From: Endotrypanum monterogeii
Taxonomy: Eukaryota; Euglenozoa; Kinetoplastea; Trypanosomatida; Trypanosomatidae
Reading direction: 5' to 3'
Assembly: GCA_000333855.2 (NCBI GenBank)
Contig: CM007314.1
Coordinates: 771,838 to 835,837 of the forward strand
Length of the DNA stretch: 64,000 bases
Shown here: piece after piece, positions 31,581-42,947 of the stretch
Layout: the number at the start of each line of letters is the position of its first letter
How positions within the stretch are numbered: the first letter of the stretch is position 1
Position numbers and translations under genes: made by a program
The notes under the pieces: generated by a model
Told to the model about the DNA's origin: nothing
The model's input: only the letters and a program-made list of their open reading frames with translations
Databases searched by the model: none

Positions 31581-33115
31581 TCGTCTACTAGACGAAGAAA
31601 TGAATGCAAGTGTTCTTGGTGATATTCAGACGACGACACCGCACGATTGTTGCGTGCGGCCTTCGATTTTTGATCGATTTGAGGAATGTGCTCACTTGAC
31701 TCGGATGTATTTATCTTCAGCCGAACTTGCGGGAGTATCGAGAACAATATAAGAGTGAACTATCTCCCCCCCCCCCAATGCCAGAAAAAAAAATGTACAT
31801 GAGTAGGCGGAGGGAAGAAAAGCAAATATATGAGGATGGTGGTTATTAAAAAAGAATTTTTTAAATTATGAGGTGAGGTGAGGTGAAATGCCTATATGTA
31901 TGGTGATTTTGTGTTTTCGCCTTGAGTCGTTGTAGTCTACATACATATATACACATATACAAACATATATATGTATATCATTAGTACACATGTTTCACTT
32001 TGTTCAACTGTTGCTGTGCAGCTCACGGGATCCGCTCGCTTACTTCCTTATTTGCTTCTTTACTTGTAGATGTGTATATATATATATATATTTGTTGCCT
32101 ACTTTTTTTTTTCTTCGCTGGGAGACTCATCATCGCTGCAACTGCTCCTTCATGTTCCGTCCTCTGAGACACCTCTAGTACTGATAGTCGGCGTACAAGC
32201 AAGTGCGTGTAAGGGAAAGGAGACCGTGTCCGCAGACGCATCGCTTTTAGCTCTTATGTCCTACACCCCTTTTCATTCATGAGTCTGGACTTGCATGTAT
32301 ACTTGCTATTCCTGCATCCCTGATCCCAACCCAGTTTTTAAAAGAAAAGGACATCGACGTTTCGCTGTAGTACTTGCGTAACGACGAGATGAAGCTACAA
32401 AGGTATAGTGATGACATCTGAGGGGAAAGTAGCTTATATGAATGAATCTCTGTGTGTAGGTGTGTGTGTTCGTATGTCTCTATAGGTGTGCCAGTTGTCT
32501 GACTGCTCTCTGTTTTATTGTGAGCTCAATGTGTTTCTGCTGTGCCACCGTGCTTCACCCCCTCCCCCCGGACTCCCACCATCACTGCTTTCAATGCAAC
32601 TATACATTTCCCTTTTCTGAGGAGCAGGGTCGGGGGGGGGGGAGGGGTGTATGGCACGGGGAGGTGGTGTGGATTTTCCATCATTCACCATTTACAACTC
32701 TCAGGGAAAGATAGATATCGTTGCTGTGGAGGTGTTCTTGGTGGTAACACTCGTGGCGGGCGCTGCCTCACCAAACCAAGGGGTGTGTGGGACCAATGAC
32801 GTTCTAGAGGATGAGGAAACGACAATACTGTTTCTTCGTTCGCAGTTCTGGGCACATTCGCTGTCACTCTGCCGCTTTTTTTTTTTTTACACCACGAAAC
32901 CACTGACTCTGATCTTTGACCCCTCTTCACATAATTGGTCTCCTGATTTATTTCCCACGCCTTTGTACTGCAGGACTGTTCAACTTGCCTCGATTCTCGT
33001 CCTTCTCCGGGACTTCACAGGCCACCACTTCCTCACAGCTACCCATTCTTTCCATTCCTCGTATTCACCTCTTTCGATCTCACAGACACACACACACACA
33101 CGCACACAAGCGATC
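31299..33115 (+). other. 1.8 kb spacer with several microsatellites
   Basis: No gene seen. Contents: (TA)n at about 31419-31438, a composite (CA)n/(TA)n at 31540-31580, a C run near 31767-31777, a triple GAGGT at 31871-31885, TA-rich DNA near 31940-31980 and 32075-32092, a G run near 32630-32642, a T run near 32877-32888, and (CA)n at 33083-33108 ending 8 bases before the next ATG. Confidence 0.55.
31540..31580. repeat. Composite (CA)n-(TA)n microsatellite
   Basis: (CA)n runs directly into (TA)n in the same order as at 4520, 14509 and 34272. Confidence 0.9.
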
Positions 33116-33811
33116 ATGGACAAGCGGAAGAATGTCGACATTGATGACATGCCCCTCTCCCGTGGAGAGCTAAAGAGTCGATGCCGCAAGCTGGGTGCTG
33201 TTGGCATCATTGCGGTTGTGGCAGGGCAACTTATCCGGCAATCCGGTACCCTCTCTGATGTCTTTCAGTATCACCCCGTTTGCATGATGCTGGCATTCGT
33301 CATGGTGATGCCAGATGTGGTCAGTGGCATTAAGCGGTTGAGGTCAACGGCTCGGCGTTCGACACCCACAAATGGCCACATTATAAGGCCACTGGATCAC
33401 CATCTTCCGCGCGATGAGATCATAATGCGTCATCAGTTGGCCTCTTTCGCTATGGAGCTGGCAGCGGCTGGCGGATTCGCTTCTGTGGAGTACACAAAAT
33501 TGACGAACAATTACCAGCACCTGAAGTCCCCACATGCCCTTGTCGGCGCCCTCTGTGGGGTGGCTATTGTATGCCAGATGTTGCTCGGATCGACGCTTCG
33601 TTACGTCTTGTCGCCAAGTCACCCGAAGAGACACACAGTGCGGTCGGCGCACAAGTATGTCAGTGCAACCATCGCCATCACGGCAATGATGGCGATGGTC
33701 GGCGGTTTTCTTGGCACCGAGTACGCAGAGAAGATGTTTCCGTCCTCGACTGTACGACTGGCTATCGCATTGAGCTCTGTTGCCATCACGTTTACCGGTT
33801 TTGTGATGTAG
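33116..33811 (+). CDS. Cytochrome b561-type transmembrane protein
   Basis: 231 residues from the ATG at 33116. The frame is open upstream to 32651, but the added residues derive from (CA)n and spacer sequence. About six hydrophobic segments are visible. Four histidines in the right helices, H53 (YHPVCMMLAF), H106 (MRHQLASFAME), H140 (SPHALVGALCG) and H179 (SAHKYVSATIA), match the paired heme-b ligands of the cytochrome b561/CYB561D family. These proteins carry electrons across a membrane from ascorbate or another donor, often reducing ferric iron or monodehydroascorbate. The spacing HP...H...PHALVG...H is characteristic. Which membrane it sits in cannot be told. A heme-dependent ferric reductase would suit a heme/iron-acquiring parasite, but that is inference. 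Confidence 0.85.
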   Translation: MDKRKNVDIDDMPLSRGELKSRCRKLGAVGIIAVVAGQLIRQSGTLSDVFQYHPVCMMLAFVMVMPDVVSGIKRLRSTARRSTPTNGHIIRPLDHHLPRDEIIMRHQLASFAMELAAAGGFASVEYTKLTNNYQHLKSPHALVGALCGVAIVCQMLLGSTLRYVLSPSHPKRHTVRSAHKYVSATIAITAMMAMVGGFLGTEYAEKMFPSSTVRLAIALSSVAITFTGFVM

Positions 33812-34271
33812 ACGTTGAAGTTGGCAGTCCGCGGAGAGGTGAGAGGACATCCTTTCCTCCCTCTTCACTAGGGTGGCGGTGAGGGCATTATTGAGTCGTT
33901 CCCTGTCACTCACGGCAGGCCAGAGACGTAGCCGTACGACGATGTTTAAGAGGTGCGCTAATATCCACGTACAGTGCTGCTTTGTATGCTTGTCGACACC
34001 ATGACCAGTTCTTTTCCCAACCAGTATCCTCTGCTGAGAGTCTTTCGTGTTTTTTTTCCTCTAAAATGATTTCCTTTTTTTTTCTACTTAGTTTTTTGTT
34101 TGTTTTGTTTCTTGACCCTCGAATATTCTCGGGGGGGGGGGGGAGGGGGAGGGCGGAGGTCAAGAAAGAAAAAAAAACACCCGTGTGGATACTTTCCACA
34201 CCCTTAGTACTTACTTTTTTATTTACCTTTGAATCTGGCGTCGTCACTCACTCGATCACTACAATATGGGA

Positions 34272-34272
34272 G

Positions 34273-34304
<32 letters not shown>
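34272..34304. repeat. Composite (CA)n-(TA)n microsatellite
   Basis: A short (AC)n block runs directly into (TA)n. Confidence 0.85.
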
Positions 34305-34480
34305 TCAGAAAAAATCATCAGCATTGTCTACCCTTTTACTTTTCTTCTATCGAAACTAAAGAAAAAAAACACAGTTTTCACCCTCTTTGCCAAATGTTCA
34401 ACCACATCTGGTGGTGACTATTGTTTTATTTTTTGTTCTCAGGAGTTGTTGATCAGCCAATCATCACAATATAGTAGTTG

Positions 34481-34702
34481 ATGCCCGGACCTGTGTACCG
34501 AAATCGTAAATATATAAAAAAGGATGCTGTCTCCTCCTCCTCGTTTGCTAGTGGAACGACTGTTCTGCACCAAGCTCAATTATATGATTCATCTGGCCAG
34601 CAAGATGCTATCGACCCTCCCCGCCCCCTCGCGACCTACCTTATGGGGAAAGACCCTGAGTACCCTCATAAAAAAAAACACAACATAGGGCCTCGGGTGT
34701 AA
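34481..34702 (+). CDS. Possible small protein of 73 residues
   Basis: An ATG at 34481 opens 73 codons ending in TAA at 34700-34702. Unlike nearby short frames, it does not consist of homopolymer or dinucleotide repeats. It has a basic N-terminus (YRNRKYIKKD), a Ser run, a mid-section with Pro (IDPPRPLATYLMGKDPEYP) and a basic tail (HKKKHNIGPRV). I recognise no family. It sits on the same strand as its neighbours, in the middle of a long spacer that would otherwise be empty. It may equally be untranslated sequence; synteny or ribosome profiling would decide. Confidence 0.35.
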   Translation: MPGPVYRNRKYIKKDAVSSSSFASGTTVLHQAQLYDSSGQQDAIDPPRPLATYLMGKDPEYPHKKKHNIGPRV

Positions 34703-34834
34703 TGAGAGCTGCTGCTGCATTACCTCGAAGATAAGGGGAGGAGGGAGCGGGGGAGGCGGGGAGGGTCAAGATGAAGTCCTCCCCCTCCCCCCATGACATA
34801 TCTCCCAAGATTTTCACTTCACCGATGTCTCCTT

Positions 34835-34870
<36 letters not shown>

Positions 34871-34871
34871 T
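34835..34871. repeat. (TA)n microsatellite
   Basis: Almost perfect TA dinucleotide repeat with one AA interruption. Confidence 0.9.
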
Positions 34872-37800
34872 TGTATCTCCTGTTGCAGTTCGACTCTTCC
34901 TCGTGGAAGGGGTACCATCTCTTGTGCAGTGGACTCCTCATCCTCTGCAGGTTCAGCAACATCTACTTTGCCTACACACACACACACACACACACATAGC
35001 TATACATCCTACCCCCCCCCCCCCGAATGTTAATTCACGCAGATAGCTAGACAGGGGGGAAGTAGACGCGCCAACGAAACAGATGCAGGAGGGTCCCTTC
35101 CCGGGGATGTGTGTAGGTGATGTGCAGACACTGCCCCCTCTTTCCCCCTCCCCAGGGAATCGTCACCCTTCACTCCTCCGTCTGGAAACGGCACTCGCAG
35201 TGTAACTTGTGAGGATGCGTATTTGTGCTAATGCCTCCTCCGCACTAAATGTACGCTGTTGAATATCTTCAACCTTATCACCGTGGGCGTCCCTGGGGGA
35301 GGGGAGGGGACAAACGAAAGCTCTTGTGATCTACAAGGCGGGCGTGTCCTGCGCGGAGATACTTCCGCGATTGACGCTTGAGTCGCCACATTCACCTGCT
35401 CCCTTTTTTCTGGTGAAGGCCATACATATATATATATATATATATATATTTCTGTGGGGTGGTGGTGGTCGATTTCGTGTGGAGTTGGGATGCGCTGTGC
35501 GGTTGTCATTTTCATTTCATGGCAACGACTCGTGATCGGAGGCCGGGGCTTGACGGCCTCTCGATGTTCGAGTCATCGATGCAGTACTCGTGTCAGCGCA
35601 GCACCGTTCACGCTGGTTTCCGTGGAAAGGCTCACTTTGAACCACACGGTGTGCCTCCATCTTCTTTTTAATCTCATTATCTGCAGCGTTTGGCGAGTAA
35701 CGGTATGACGTCTGTGCCACATCTTCGCGTCTCTCATAGTCGCTTGCGCAACCCTTTGACTGTATCAAGATGATAGGGAGAGGGGAGGCCATGTGGAGGG
35801 AATTAAAAAAAAAAGGCATTCTTTCTCTAGAAGATAGAAGACAACAATGAACTTAACGTGGTGGCGATATCAGTGAACGAGACACCCTTCGGGTGTTTCT
35901 TGTAGACTCGATGAGTATTAGTCCGAAGATGGATGTCTTCCACGAAGGCTGTGTGCAATCCCCCTCCTATGTGCGATCGAACAATTTTTTGGCCGCCGAG
36001 TTTTGCTGAGGTGAGGTGATGGGGTAGTAGGGGACCAATATCTCACGCAAATGTCGTCCGTGTATATTTGGTGCAAAACATTGTGTCAGGAAGTCTTCGT
36101 GATGCCGTTGAGGCGGTACAGTCTTTGAATAAAGGGTGTTGTTGTTTACAAAAAGCATCGGGTTTGTCTCCCTCCCCCCGGTGAAGTCGTCCTCCTGCAG
36201 TTATGCGAATAGAAAGACGTTTTTTTTTTTTTTTGGGGGGGGGGGGAGCACTGAACGAGAACTCACTGCTGCAATGTCATTGAGATGGTTCTTAAAGCAT
36301 GAGTGTCAGACACAAATTACTGCTTGGGAAAGGGGGGAGGCGCAACAGCGCGCCTTGGGCCTGCTTCAATTTATCGTCTCAAGGAGGAAAGAGCGAGTGC
36401 GCTAGCCCCATCTTTCATTTTTTTTGTTTGTTTGTTTTCAGGGGGCGTTGCTTCGGGCACCTCCACGCCGAAAAGGGCTTCCGCGAATTAAGCTTGGGCT
36501 AACACAGTGAACAAAACCCCTTTGGAGGGACGGACACACGGTCACACGTATCAGTCAAAGTTAACTCAATTGTACACGGGCTTGGAGTATGCTAGTTATA
36601 CTTGCCGAGAAGCCAAAGACTCCCTGCGCTAATGCTCTGCATCGCTGTCAGCGTGGACAGGGGACTTCAGAGGTTCCTCTCTTCTCGTCACGTGCCCAAC
36701 TAGAAGATATGAGCAAGAAGACACTCCGCTTTCCTTTGTGACTCTGGGTTGGTAGGGCCATGGACGCGCACTTTATTTTTAAAATCTGTCTTCTTAGAGT
36801 GGACCATGTTTTGAGGGGAGGCCACTCCTTCAGGTGACTGCGATGCGACAATATTTTCTGAACTTTCCCTCACCTCTCAACACGCACACACCACTCGCCA
36901 CCCCTGGGGTATATATATTTATATATTTATATTTATATATATTTATATGTATATCGCTTTCATCACCGTGTACTTTACTTACCCCATCAAAAAATATATA
37001 TATATATCTAAATTTTTCATCTCTGGTTTAACCCCACCCATGTGATCTCTCCCGCCCCTGCGTGCGTGTTATCTATTTCTCCCTTGATGCTTTTATCTAG
37101 TCACTAAGAAAAGTATATCTGTCAGCCGACAGTCGCATCTCTATATTGGCTACTTTTTTTCCTTGATCCTTTTCCGTAGGTGTACTGCCGTATCCTTTTA
37201 TGGGTGCGCTTTCGCGTGCGTGGACCCGAGGAAGCAGCAAAAGAAAATAAAAGCACAAACGGTCTTCCCAGAAGACTAGCAGCTTCGGTGCAGAGTTGGA
37301 TCAACTGCTTTTCTATATTGAACTCCCCTTGCCACTGTAACAGGGGTACACAAGCTGAGAAGGTAACGGCGGCCAGCTAAGAATACTCTGTATGCAACAC
37401 TATCATCGCTTGTAGGCTCAGGATTTCTTTCCCCCTCCGCTGTTTTTTTTTTTGTTTTCCATATCTCCCCTTTTTCGTGGTGATTGACGGTGTGGCTGTA
37501 GCTGTCGCTTCGGTGGCTTCATAGCTGCACTATATATATATATATATATTGGGGGAGGGGGGAGGGGGGGGGGCTAGAGGCATTTGCTTATATCTCCTCT
37601 TCTCTCTCTCTCGTGCCTCGGATTTTTGGTTTTTGAGAGCTAAAGAAGGTTCAGCTCAAAAAAAAGTACTTTGGTAAACTGCAGTAGTAACCTGCAAATT
37701 TTTTTTTTCTTCAGCTACGGGTGATTGACATTTTTAAAAGTTTGATTTACAAAAAAAAATTGAGTATTTTTTTTTTTGGTTGTAGCGTTTCCTCCCTACT

Positions 37801-38137
37801 CTTCACTGTGTTTTTTTCTATTTGCGTGTGTGTGTGTGTGTGGCAGATTTTGTGGGTCTCAGTGTATCTCTTAGAGATTCTTTCCTTGCCGTTTTTTTAC
37901 GCTTTTATTTTTTCCCTTTTATCTATCACGTGCGATTTGTTGTTGACGCTCTCTTCCATTTCGTAAACGGGTATATGATGCGCGTTAGAAAAAGTGTATT
38001 GTGCTTCTGTCTGTAAGCTTGCGATCTGTTGACTTTGAAGCCGTGTGCTCTATCAGCTTTTCGCCTCTCCGGACTGTCTTTGTGCGCACTTACTGAGATA
38101 CCCTCCCTCTTTTTTTTTCACCCTGATAACGTGGCAG

Positions 38138-41100
38138 ATGCAAACTCCTCATGCCGCGCCATCATCGGCCCTTGTGCCAAGCTCGCTATCAGAGGTAGAA
38201 AACGAATTGAACAAGCTGCGCGGCGCTCTTACGGACGAGATCGAGGCCGAGCTCGTGTGTGTGGTCTGCGGTTCGATATTTATTGATCCACGCGTTTTAC
38301 AGTGTCAGCACTGTTTTTGCTTGAGATGTCTGTACTCGACCGTTTCACGCGATCGCGCGGAGAAAATCGAAATTCTTTGCGCATACCGGTGTACACAAGT
38401 GACCATTACGCAAGGAGACATTCGTACGCTTCCCAAGAATCACTACATCACGAACACTTCTGTGATTCTTCGGCAACACCTTGCCCGTCAAGCTCGTTTG
38501 CTGGAGCGTAAGGTTTTGCTGCTCGAGGCAGCGAGTGAAGAGGCTTCCCCTTCTGCCGAAAACCTGAGAAATAATTCTGGTACCTTTCAGTTGGAGGACG
38601 CTAGTGCGCTAAGTCGAACTTTTTCAGCGCCGCTTTCACAGGGAGCGAGTATCGCGACAACTCGCGCTCTCCTGAGGAACGAGGTCGATGCTGTGAAGGA
38701 GATGCATGAGTGTGAATGGTGCTCGTATGCGTCATCCACGTGTACAGTGTGCCCATACTGCTGGAGCCGAATCTGTGCCGAGTGCCGCGGTCAGTTTTCG
38801 GATCATCAATACCTGTGTATAGAGGTCCACCAGCCGATGCGGCGGCCGGCGGTCGGATGGGTGCGTGGTTCGAGTAGCGCCACTGTAGATGTAAATGAAA
38901 GCTTTTCTGCTCTTCAAGAAAACGAAGCCTCAGGAGCAAATACCGCGGGTGGCACCGTGCTGAGGGCACAAGCGAGTTCGATGACTACAACACAAGACCA
39001 GGTAGCCTCATTCCCGTTTTTTATCACACCGTTGTTTCTACCGGCGCTGGTACAGGAGTGCCTGGTTGATGAGCATTGCATGAATTTGCAGCTAAGCGCA
39101 ATCGAGGTGACAACCGTGACGGCTATAAGACTGGCAGTACCAGAAGTAGAGGTTCAGTGTCGGCATCACACCACCGGCTTCGGCTTCGACTTCTGGATAC
39201 ATCCTTCCTTTCGGACAATAGAGGGTGTAGAAGCGGACGTGGCAATGCAACATTGGGCAGACGGCACTGCTAAACCAAGCGCAACCCTCTCTTTTCTCGC
39301 CAACGCTGCTCGCCTTGGGGAAACTGTTTTGCAGAACTTACGACCTCTCAGTGCAGCGATGAACGAGGTGGTGATGAGGCTGTCCAGCGCCGCGCATCAG
39401 GCCTGCGTGCGCCGCAACAAAGGGTTTCATATGTATTCACTTCATGTTTGGTTGCTCGTACAATCCCAACGCACGATTGCGTGCGACGCCTTACTGCCCC
39501 ACCTCGAACGCTCGCGCTTGCTGGCGAACATTATGGGAGAGGTAGTTGTTTCCCAGTTTCAGCAGTCCGCGATGCATGCGTCACAGCAGCAAAAGCACGT
39601 CATACGCGACAGCTGTGTTGCCTTTGTGAAGGACGAAGCGCTGCTCAGTCGACAGCTGGATCAGGTGATGGATGGGATCGACGCAGCTTGTCGGGGCATT
39701 CACGCCCAACTCTCCCACATGTTTGCAGTCATGAAGGACCTTGCTCAGCCGAAGGTGCATCGGGGAGAGGAACACAAGCGTGCACGACAGAGTCGCCTGC
39801 GGTTCAGCGTGAATATGTTTCAATCACTCCACCAAACACAGCACAGCGCACATGCGCAGGAATCTATCATGCCCACTGCTACACCGACGGACACGAAAAG
39901 AGCGTCGCCTTGTACTTGCGCGAGAGCGGTCGGCTGCTCATCAACGAAATCGCCATTCGCCGATCAAGCCCCGGAGAAGCTCGAAGCACTGCGATCTTCA
40001 CCTTCTCGCCCCATGAAGGACGGTTCAACTGATCAGTCGGTCGAGAATAACCGCGGAGAGACATGCTGTAGCTTCCATGGGCAAGTCGCTGAGCACAGTG
40101 ACATGACGCGCGCCCTTACCAAGTCGATGCTATCTATCCTCCGTTGCTTTATGCAGACCCGCTTGTGGGAGTGGTCATTCAGCAACATTTGTCTCCGGGA
40201 ATGTAGCCTCATCGAGGGGAACCGGCGCACGCTGCTGGACGCGGAAGAGAAGCTTCAACTAATTACGGACAGTCTTCTGCATAACATTTGGTGTCATTCT
40301 CGCATGCTTTACACACTCGAAGTAGATCAAGATGCTGCCGGTCCAGCGTCGTCGCTGGACATTCTCATGGACTCTGAGACGCTTGAGCTGCTCAACAGCA
40401 CGCTAGAGTGCCCTGTGTACAGCCACACAGAAGTTTTGGGGATACTCAAAAGTTTTTCTCAATTACGCGCCCAAAGCCTTTCCACAAATCCTGCCACTGT
40501 CTTTCTAGCCCGCAACTCAGACAACCATGAAGAGTTACAGAGAAAAATGTGCGCCATCTTCCACGCCACAATGTCGCACCAGACTACCTTGCTTTCTCGT
40601 GTTGTGGCGGCGGCGACTTCACTGAACGAGCGTTATGCTGCTTATCTCTGCACGCGCCAAGTAGATCCCGCTGTTGGCGAGCGACCGTCTCCAAGTGAGT
40701 CCACTCTGCGGGCCATTGATGTGTTACACTCTTTACATCGCTGCAACGGCGAGAAGCACTGGGACTGCGTTGACAGGATTCTCAAAGAGAGGAGTCGCTT
40801 TGCCAATGTTTGGAATGCTCATCGTGATGGAAAACATACTTCTTGCGTAGGCGACTCGGCCGCTCCTCAGGGAGGATGTTTGCCCTACACACACAGCGGT
40901 GTATCTGCGGAGGGTGCTGCGCCTTCTCAGCGGTGCCCGTTTCTCGTTGATTTCTCTCTGCGTGACACGGCCTTGTCCTCATGCCAGGCATACGGTGAGT
41001 GTCTCGTGCGTACTGCACATGGAGAATTTCTCCAGGCCGAATCTGTATCCGAGGACGTACAGCCAGACCGACACTCTCCGCAGGGTGCGAGAGGTGAGAG

Positions 41101-41758
41101 ATTTGCCCAAGATGGAGACCCTGCGTCTTCTACTTCACCCAAAATAAAACTCGAGTGCACCACAGTCTCCGAGCAGGAATTGGTGACCACACGAGCCGAA
41201 GAAACGTCATCCGGAGTGTCGAATTCCCCTGCGGCAAATGTACGGGAAAACAGCCGAGACGTGCAGCGCAATGCACCGGTGTTGAACAGCGATACGACCA
41301 CCCATCATCATCTTCCGACACCACTCGAGGGTGACAACTCAGCAACACATCGCACGGGTTCACAAAAGGAGTTTCTCTTTGCGGCAGACGCGGATGAGTC
41401 CATTGTCGTCTCCGCACCGGTCGCCTCATCGATGTCTGAAGGCAATACCATTCAGAGGGCGGTGAAGATGTTCTGGAATGCCTTCCAACTCCCTGCTACC
41501 ACCGCGTCAGTGGGGCGACAGCGGGTCGTGTTGCTTCCCTTCTACCGTGGCGAGTGTGTCTATAAGGGCTCGTCAACCCAGTTCTACGTGGATGGGCAGA
41601 CTGGTGCTGTGTTCATTGACCCAGAGCGCATTTCAGTCGCTGGAAAGCGTCTGTACGCCCTCGAGCTACTCAGCTCCCCACTCTTTTTTGTCCTCTTTAA
41701 CTCTGCTCTAGGCGTCTTTTTGCATCAACGATGTCGTCTAAAGATGTTTTGCAAGTAA
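38138..41758 (+). CDS. RING-finger protein with second Cys/His (B-box-like) cluster
   Basis: 1206 residues from the ATG at 38138, preceded directly by a CAG that could itself be the spliced-leader acceptor; if so a later start would be used. The RING ligands are C41, C44, C56, H58, C61, C64, C81 and C85, a C3HC4-type pattern, so E3 ubiquitin ligase activity is plausible. A helical stretch (LARQARLLERKVLLLEAA) follows. A second cluster at residues 192-227 (C192, C195, C202, C205, C208, C213, C216, H223) resembles a B-box zinc finger. The order RING then B-box-like recalls TRIM proteins. The long C-terminal part is helical, then Ser/Thr/Glu-rich, ending in a more ordered segment (VVLLPFYRGECVYKG, GAVFIDPERIS). 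Substrate and location are unknown. Confidence 0.8.
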   Translation: MQTPHAAPSSALVPSSLSEVENELNKLRGALTDEIEAELVCVVCGSIFIDPRVLQCQHCFCLRCLYSTVSRDRAEKIEILCAYRCTQVTITQGDIRTLPKNHYITNTSVILRQHLARQARLLERKVLLLEAASEEASPSAENLRNNSGTFQLEDASALSRTFSAPLSQGASIATTRALLRNEVDAVKEMHECEWCSYASSTCTVCPYCWSRICAECRGQFSDHQYLCIEVHQPMRRPAVGWVRGSSSATVDVNESFSALQENEASGANTAGGTVLRAQASSMTTTQDQVASFPFFITPLFLPALVQECLVDEHCMNLQLSAIEVTTVTAIRLAVPEVEVQCRHHTTGFGFDFWIHPSFRTIEGVEADVAMQHWADGTAKPSATLSFLANAARLGETVLQNLRPLSAAMNEVVMRLSSAAHQACVRRNKGFHMYSLHVWLLVQSQRTIACDALLPHLERSRLLANIMGEVVVSQFQQSAMHASQQQKHVIRDSCVAFVKDEALLSRQLDQVMDGIDAACRGIHAQLSHMFAVMKDLAQPKVHRGEEHKRARQSRLRFSVNMFQSLHQTQHSAHAQESIMPTATPTDTKRASPCTCARAVGCSSTKSPFADQAPEKLEALRSSPSRPMKDGSTDQSVENNRGETCCSFHGQVAEHSDMTRALTKSMLSILRCFMQTRLWEWSFSNICLRECSLIEGNRRTLLDAEEKLQLITDSLLHNIWCHSRMLYTLEVDQDAAGPASSLDILMDSETLELLNSTLECPVYSHTEVLGILKSFSQLRAQSLSTNPATVFLARNSDNHEELQRKMCAIFHATMSHQTTLLSRVVAAATSLNERYAAYLCTRQVDPAVGERPSPSESTLRAIDVLHSLHRCNGEKHWDCVDRILKERSRFANVWNAHRDGKHTSCVGDSAAPQGGCLPYTHSGVSAEGAAPSQRCPFLVDFSLRDTALSSCQAYGECLVRTAHGEFLQAESVSEDVQPDRHSPQGARGERFAQDGDPASSTSPKIKLECTTVSEQELVTTRAEETSSGVSNSPAANVRENSRDVQRNAPVLNSDTTTHHHLPTPLEGDNSATHRTGSQKEFLFAADADESIVVSAPVASSMSEGNTIQRAVKMFWNAFQLPATTASVGRQRVVLLPFYRGECVYKGSSTQFYVDGQTGAVFIDPERISVAGKRLYALELLSSPLFFVLFNSALGVFLHQRCRLKMFCK

Positions 41759-42125
41759 CTCTTTTCGAGCGAGGGTCTGGGCATTGTGTGACGTAGGAGG
41801 AAAAAAGTGGTGTGCCTCCGTGCCACTTCGATCTATATTTATATATCCCCCCCCGTCCCCATCTCCCTTCCCTCTTTTTTTTTCTTTTTTTCGAAGGTGC
41901 GGCGCTTTGTGAGCACTTCCCAGCTAGACCCAGGTATTCGAATACCTCGAGCTGCTCTGGAAGGAGGATTTTCATATTTAACTGAAATTAAGAATCTACG
42001 AGGTGCATTCATACTGCCGTTTTTCTTTTCTTCGAGTGCGTTGTGGCAAGGGCTGTTTCTTGAATGAGGGGCGACGCAAATGTTGCAACACGACCACAGC
42101 TGCATTTACGTGAGCATCAACGTCC

Positions 42126-42156
<31 letters not shown>

Positions 42157-42947
42157 CAAAAATACCAATCTAATACGCTGGGCTTGGAAGCGGCACCTTA
42201 GAAACTCCAGAAAAAAAAAGAAATTCTGCGTTGTGGAGGTAGTCAAAGGTCCTGGAGATGAAATGTGGCGCATACGTTTATCATGCGGTCGGCGCAAGAC
42301 CAGCATCGAGCTTCATGATTCCTCAGACCTCTATTTATGTGTATACACCACTATCCAGCTTTCTTCCTCTCTTTTCTCATACACGCTACCTGCTTGGCTC
42401 ATTACCATACAAGCATATAATGCACACATACGCAACATCAGTATCATCGCGCAGTCTTCAACCAAACACCTTTGCCGTTTTCAGTCCTTTTTTTTCCACT
42501 CATCTTTTCTTTCTCGGGGGTGGTGAGTTCCGAGCTTCGTCTGCGCGTACGCATCGCTCAGAATACACACACAAACACACACACACACAGAAGAGTTTTT
42601 GGTGAGTGCAAAAAAAAAATCAATCGAAGTGCAGGAAAGCAGCACTCTTGCGTACATAGAGAACTAGCGTAGATATATATATATATATTTTTTAATTTGT
42701 CTCCTCCACCAGATTCCTGATATAATTTTATTCCTTTGTTCGCTGAGGCAATTTTTCGTTTTTCAGTTCATTCTTAGAGGCTGCGTGCTATTATTTGATG
42801 TTCTAATTTGAGCTTCACTTCATAGATCCTCGCACAGAGGAATCTTTTCTCCCTAGACACAGGCGCAGACCAAGTGAAAAGTACACATTTTATTACTTCC
42901 GCCATTTTTTCTATTCTTTTTCTGAAGAACATCCGCTGATACTCTAC
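41759..42947 (+). other. 1.2 kb spacer
   Basis: No gene seen. C-run and T-run near 41847-41892, (TA)n at 42128-42157, (AC)n near 42563-42589, an A run near 42610-42619, and (TA)n then T near 42673-42694. Pyrimidine-rich stretches at 42904-42922 precede the next ATG. Confidence 0.55.
42128..42157. repeat. (TA)n microsatellite
   Basis: Uninterrupted TA repeat of about 14 units. Confidence 0.9.

Larger units (their letters stand above)
33812..38137 (+). other. 4.3 kb spacer, longest in the window
   Basis: Apart from one small candidate frame (34481-34702) I see no gene on either strand. It is dense in simple sequence: G run 34131-34143, (CA)n/(TA)n 34272-34304, (TA)n 34835-34871, (AC)n 34974-34997 with a C run just after, (TA)n about 35425-35450, a T run followed by a G run at 36220-36247, TA-rich blocks 36908-36956 and 36991-37007, (TA)n with G-rich DNA 37531-37575, and (GT)n about 37823-37842. 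A T run near 38108-38118 followed by AG at 38136-38137 lies directly before the RING gene ATG. Confidence 0.55.

Noticed and set aside
33344..33913. 189-codon minus-strand frame
   Set aside because: Antisense to the well-supported cytochrome b561 gene; no domain.
39448..40032. 194-codon plus-strand frame
   Set aside because: Alternative frame inside the RING protein gene; Arg/Ser-rich without a domain.
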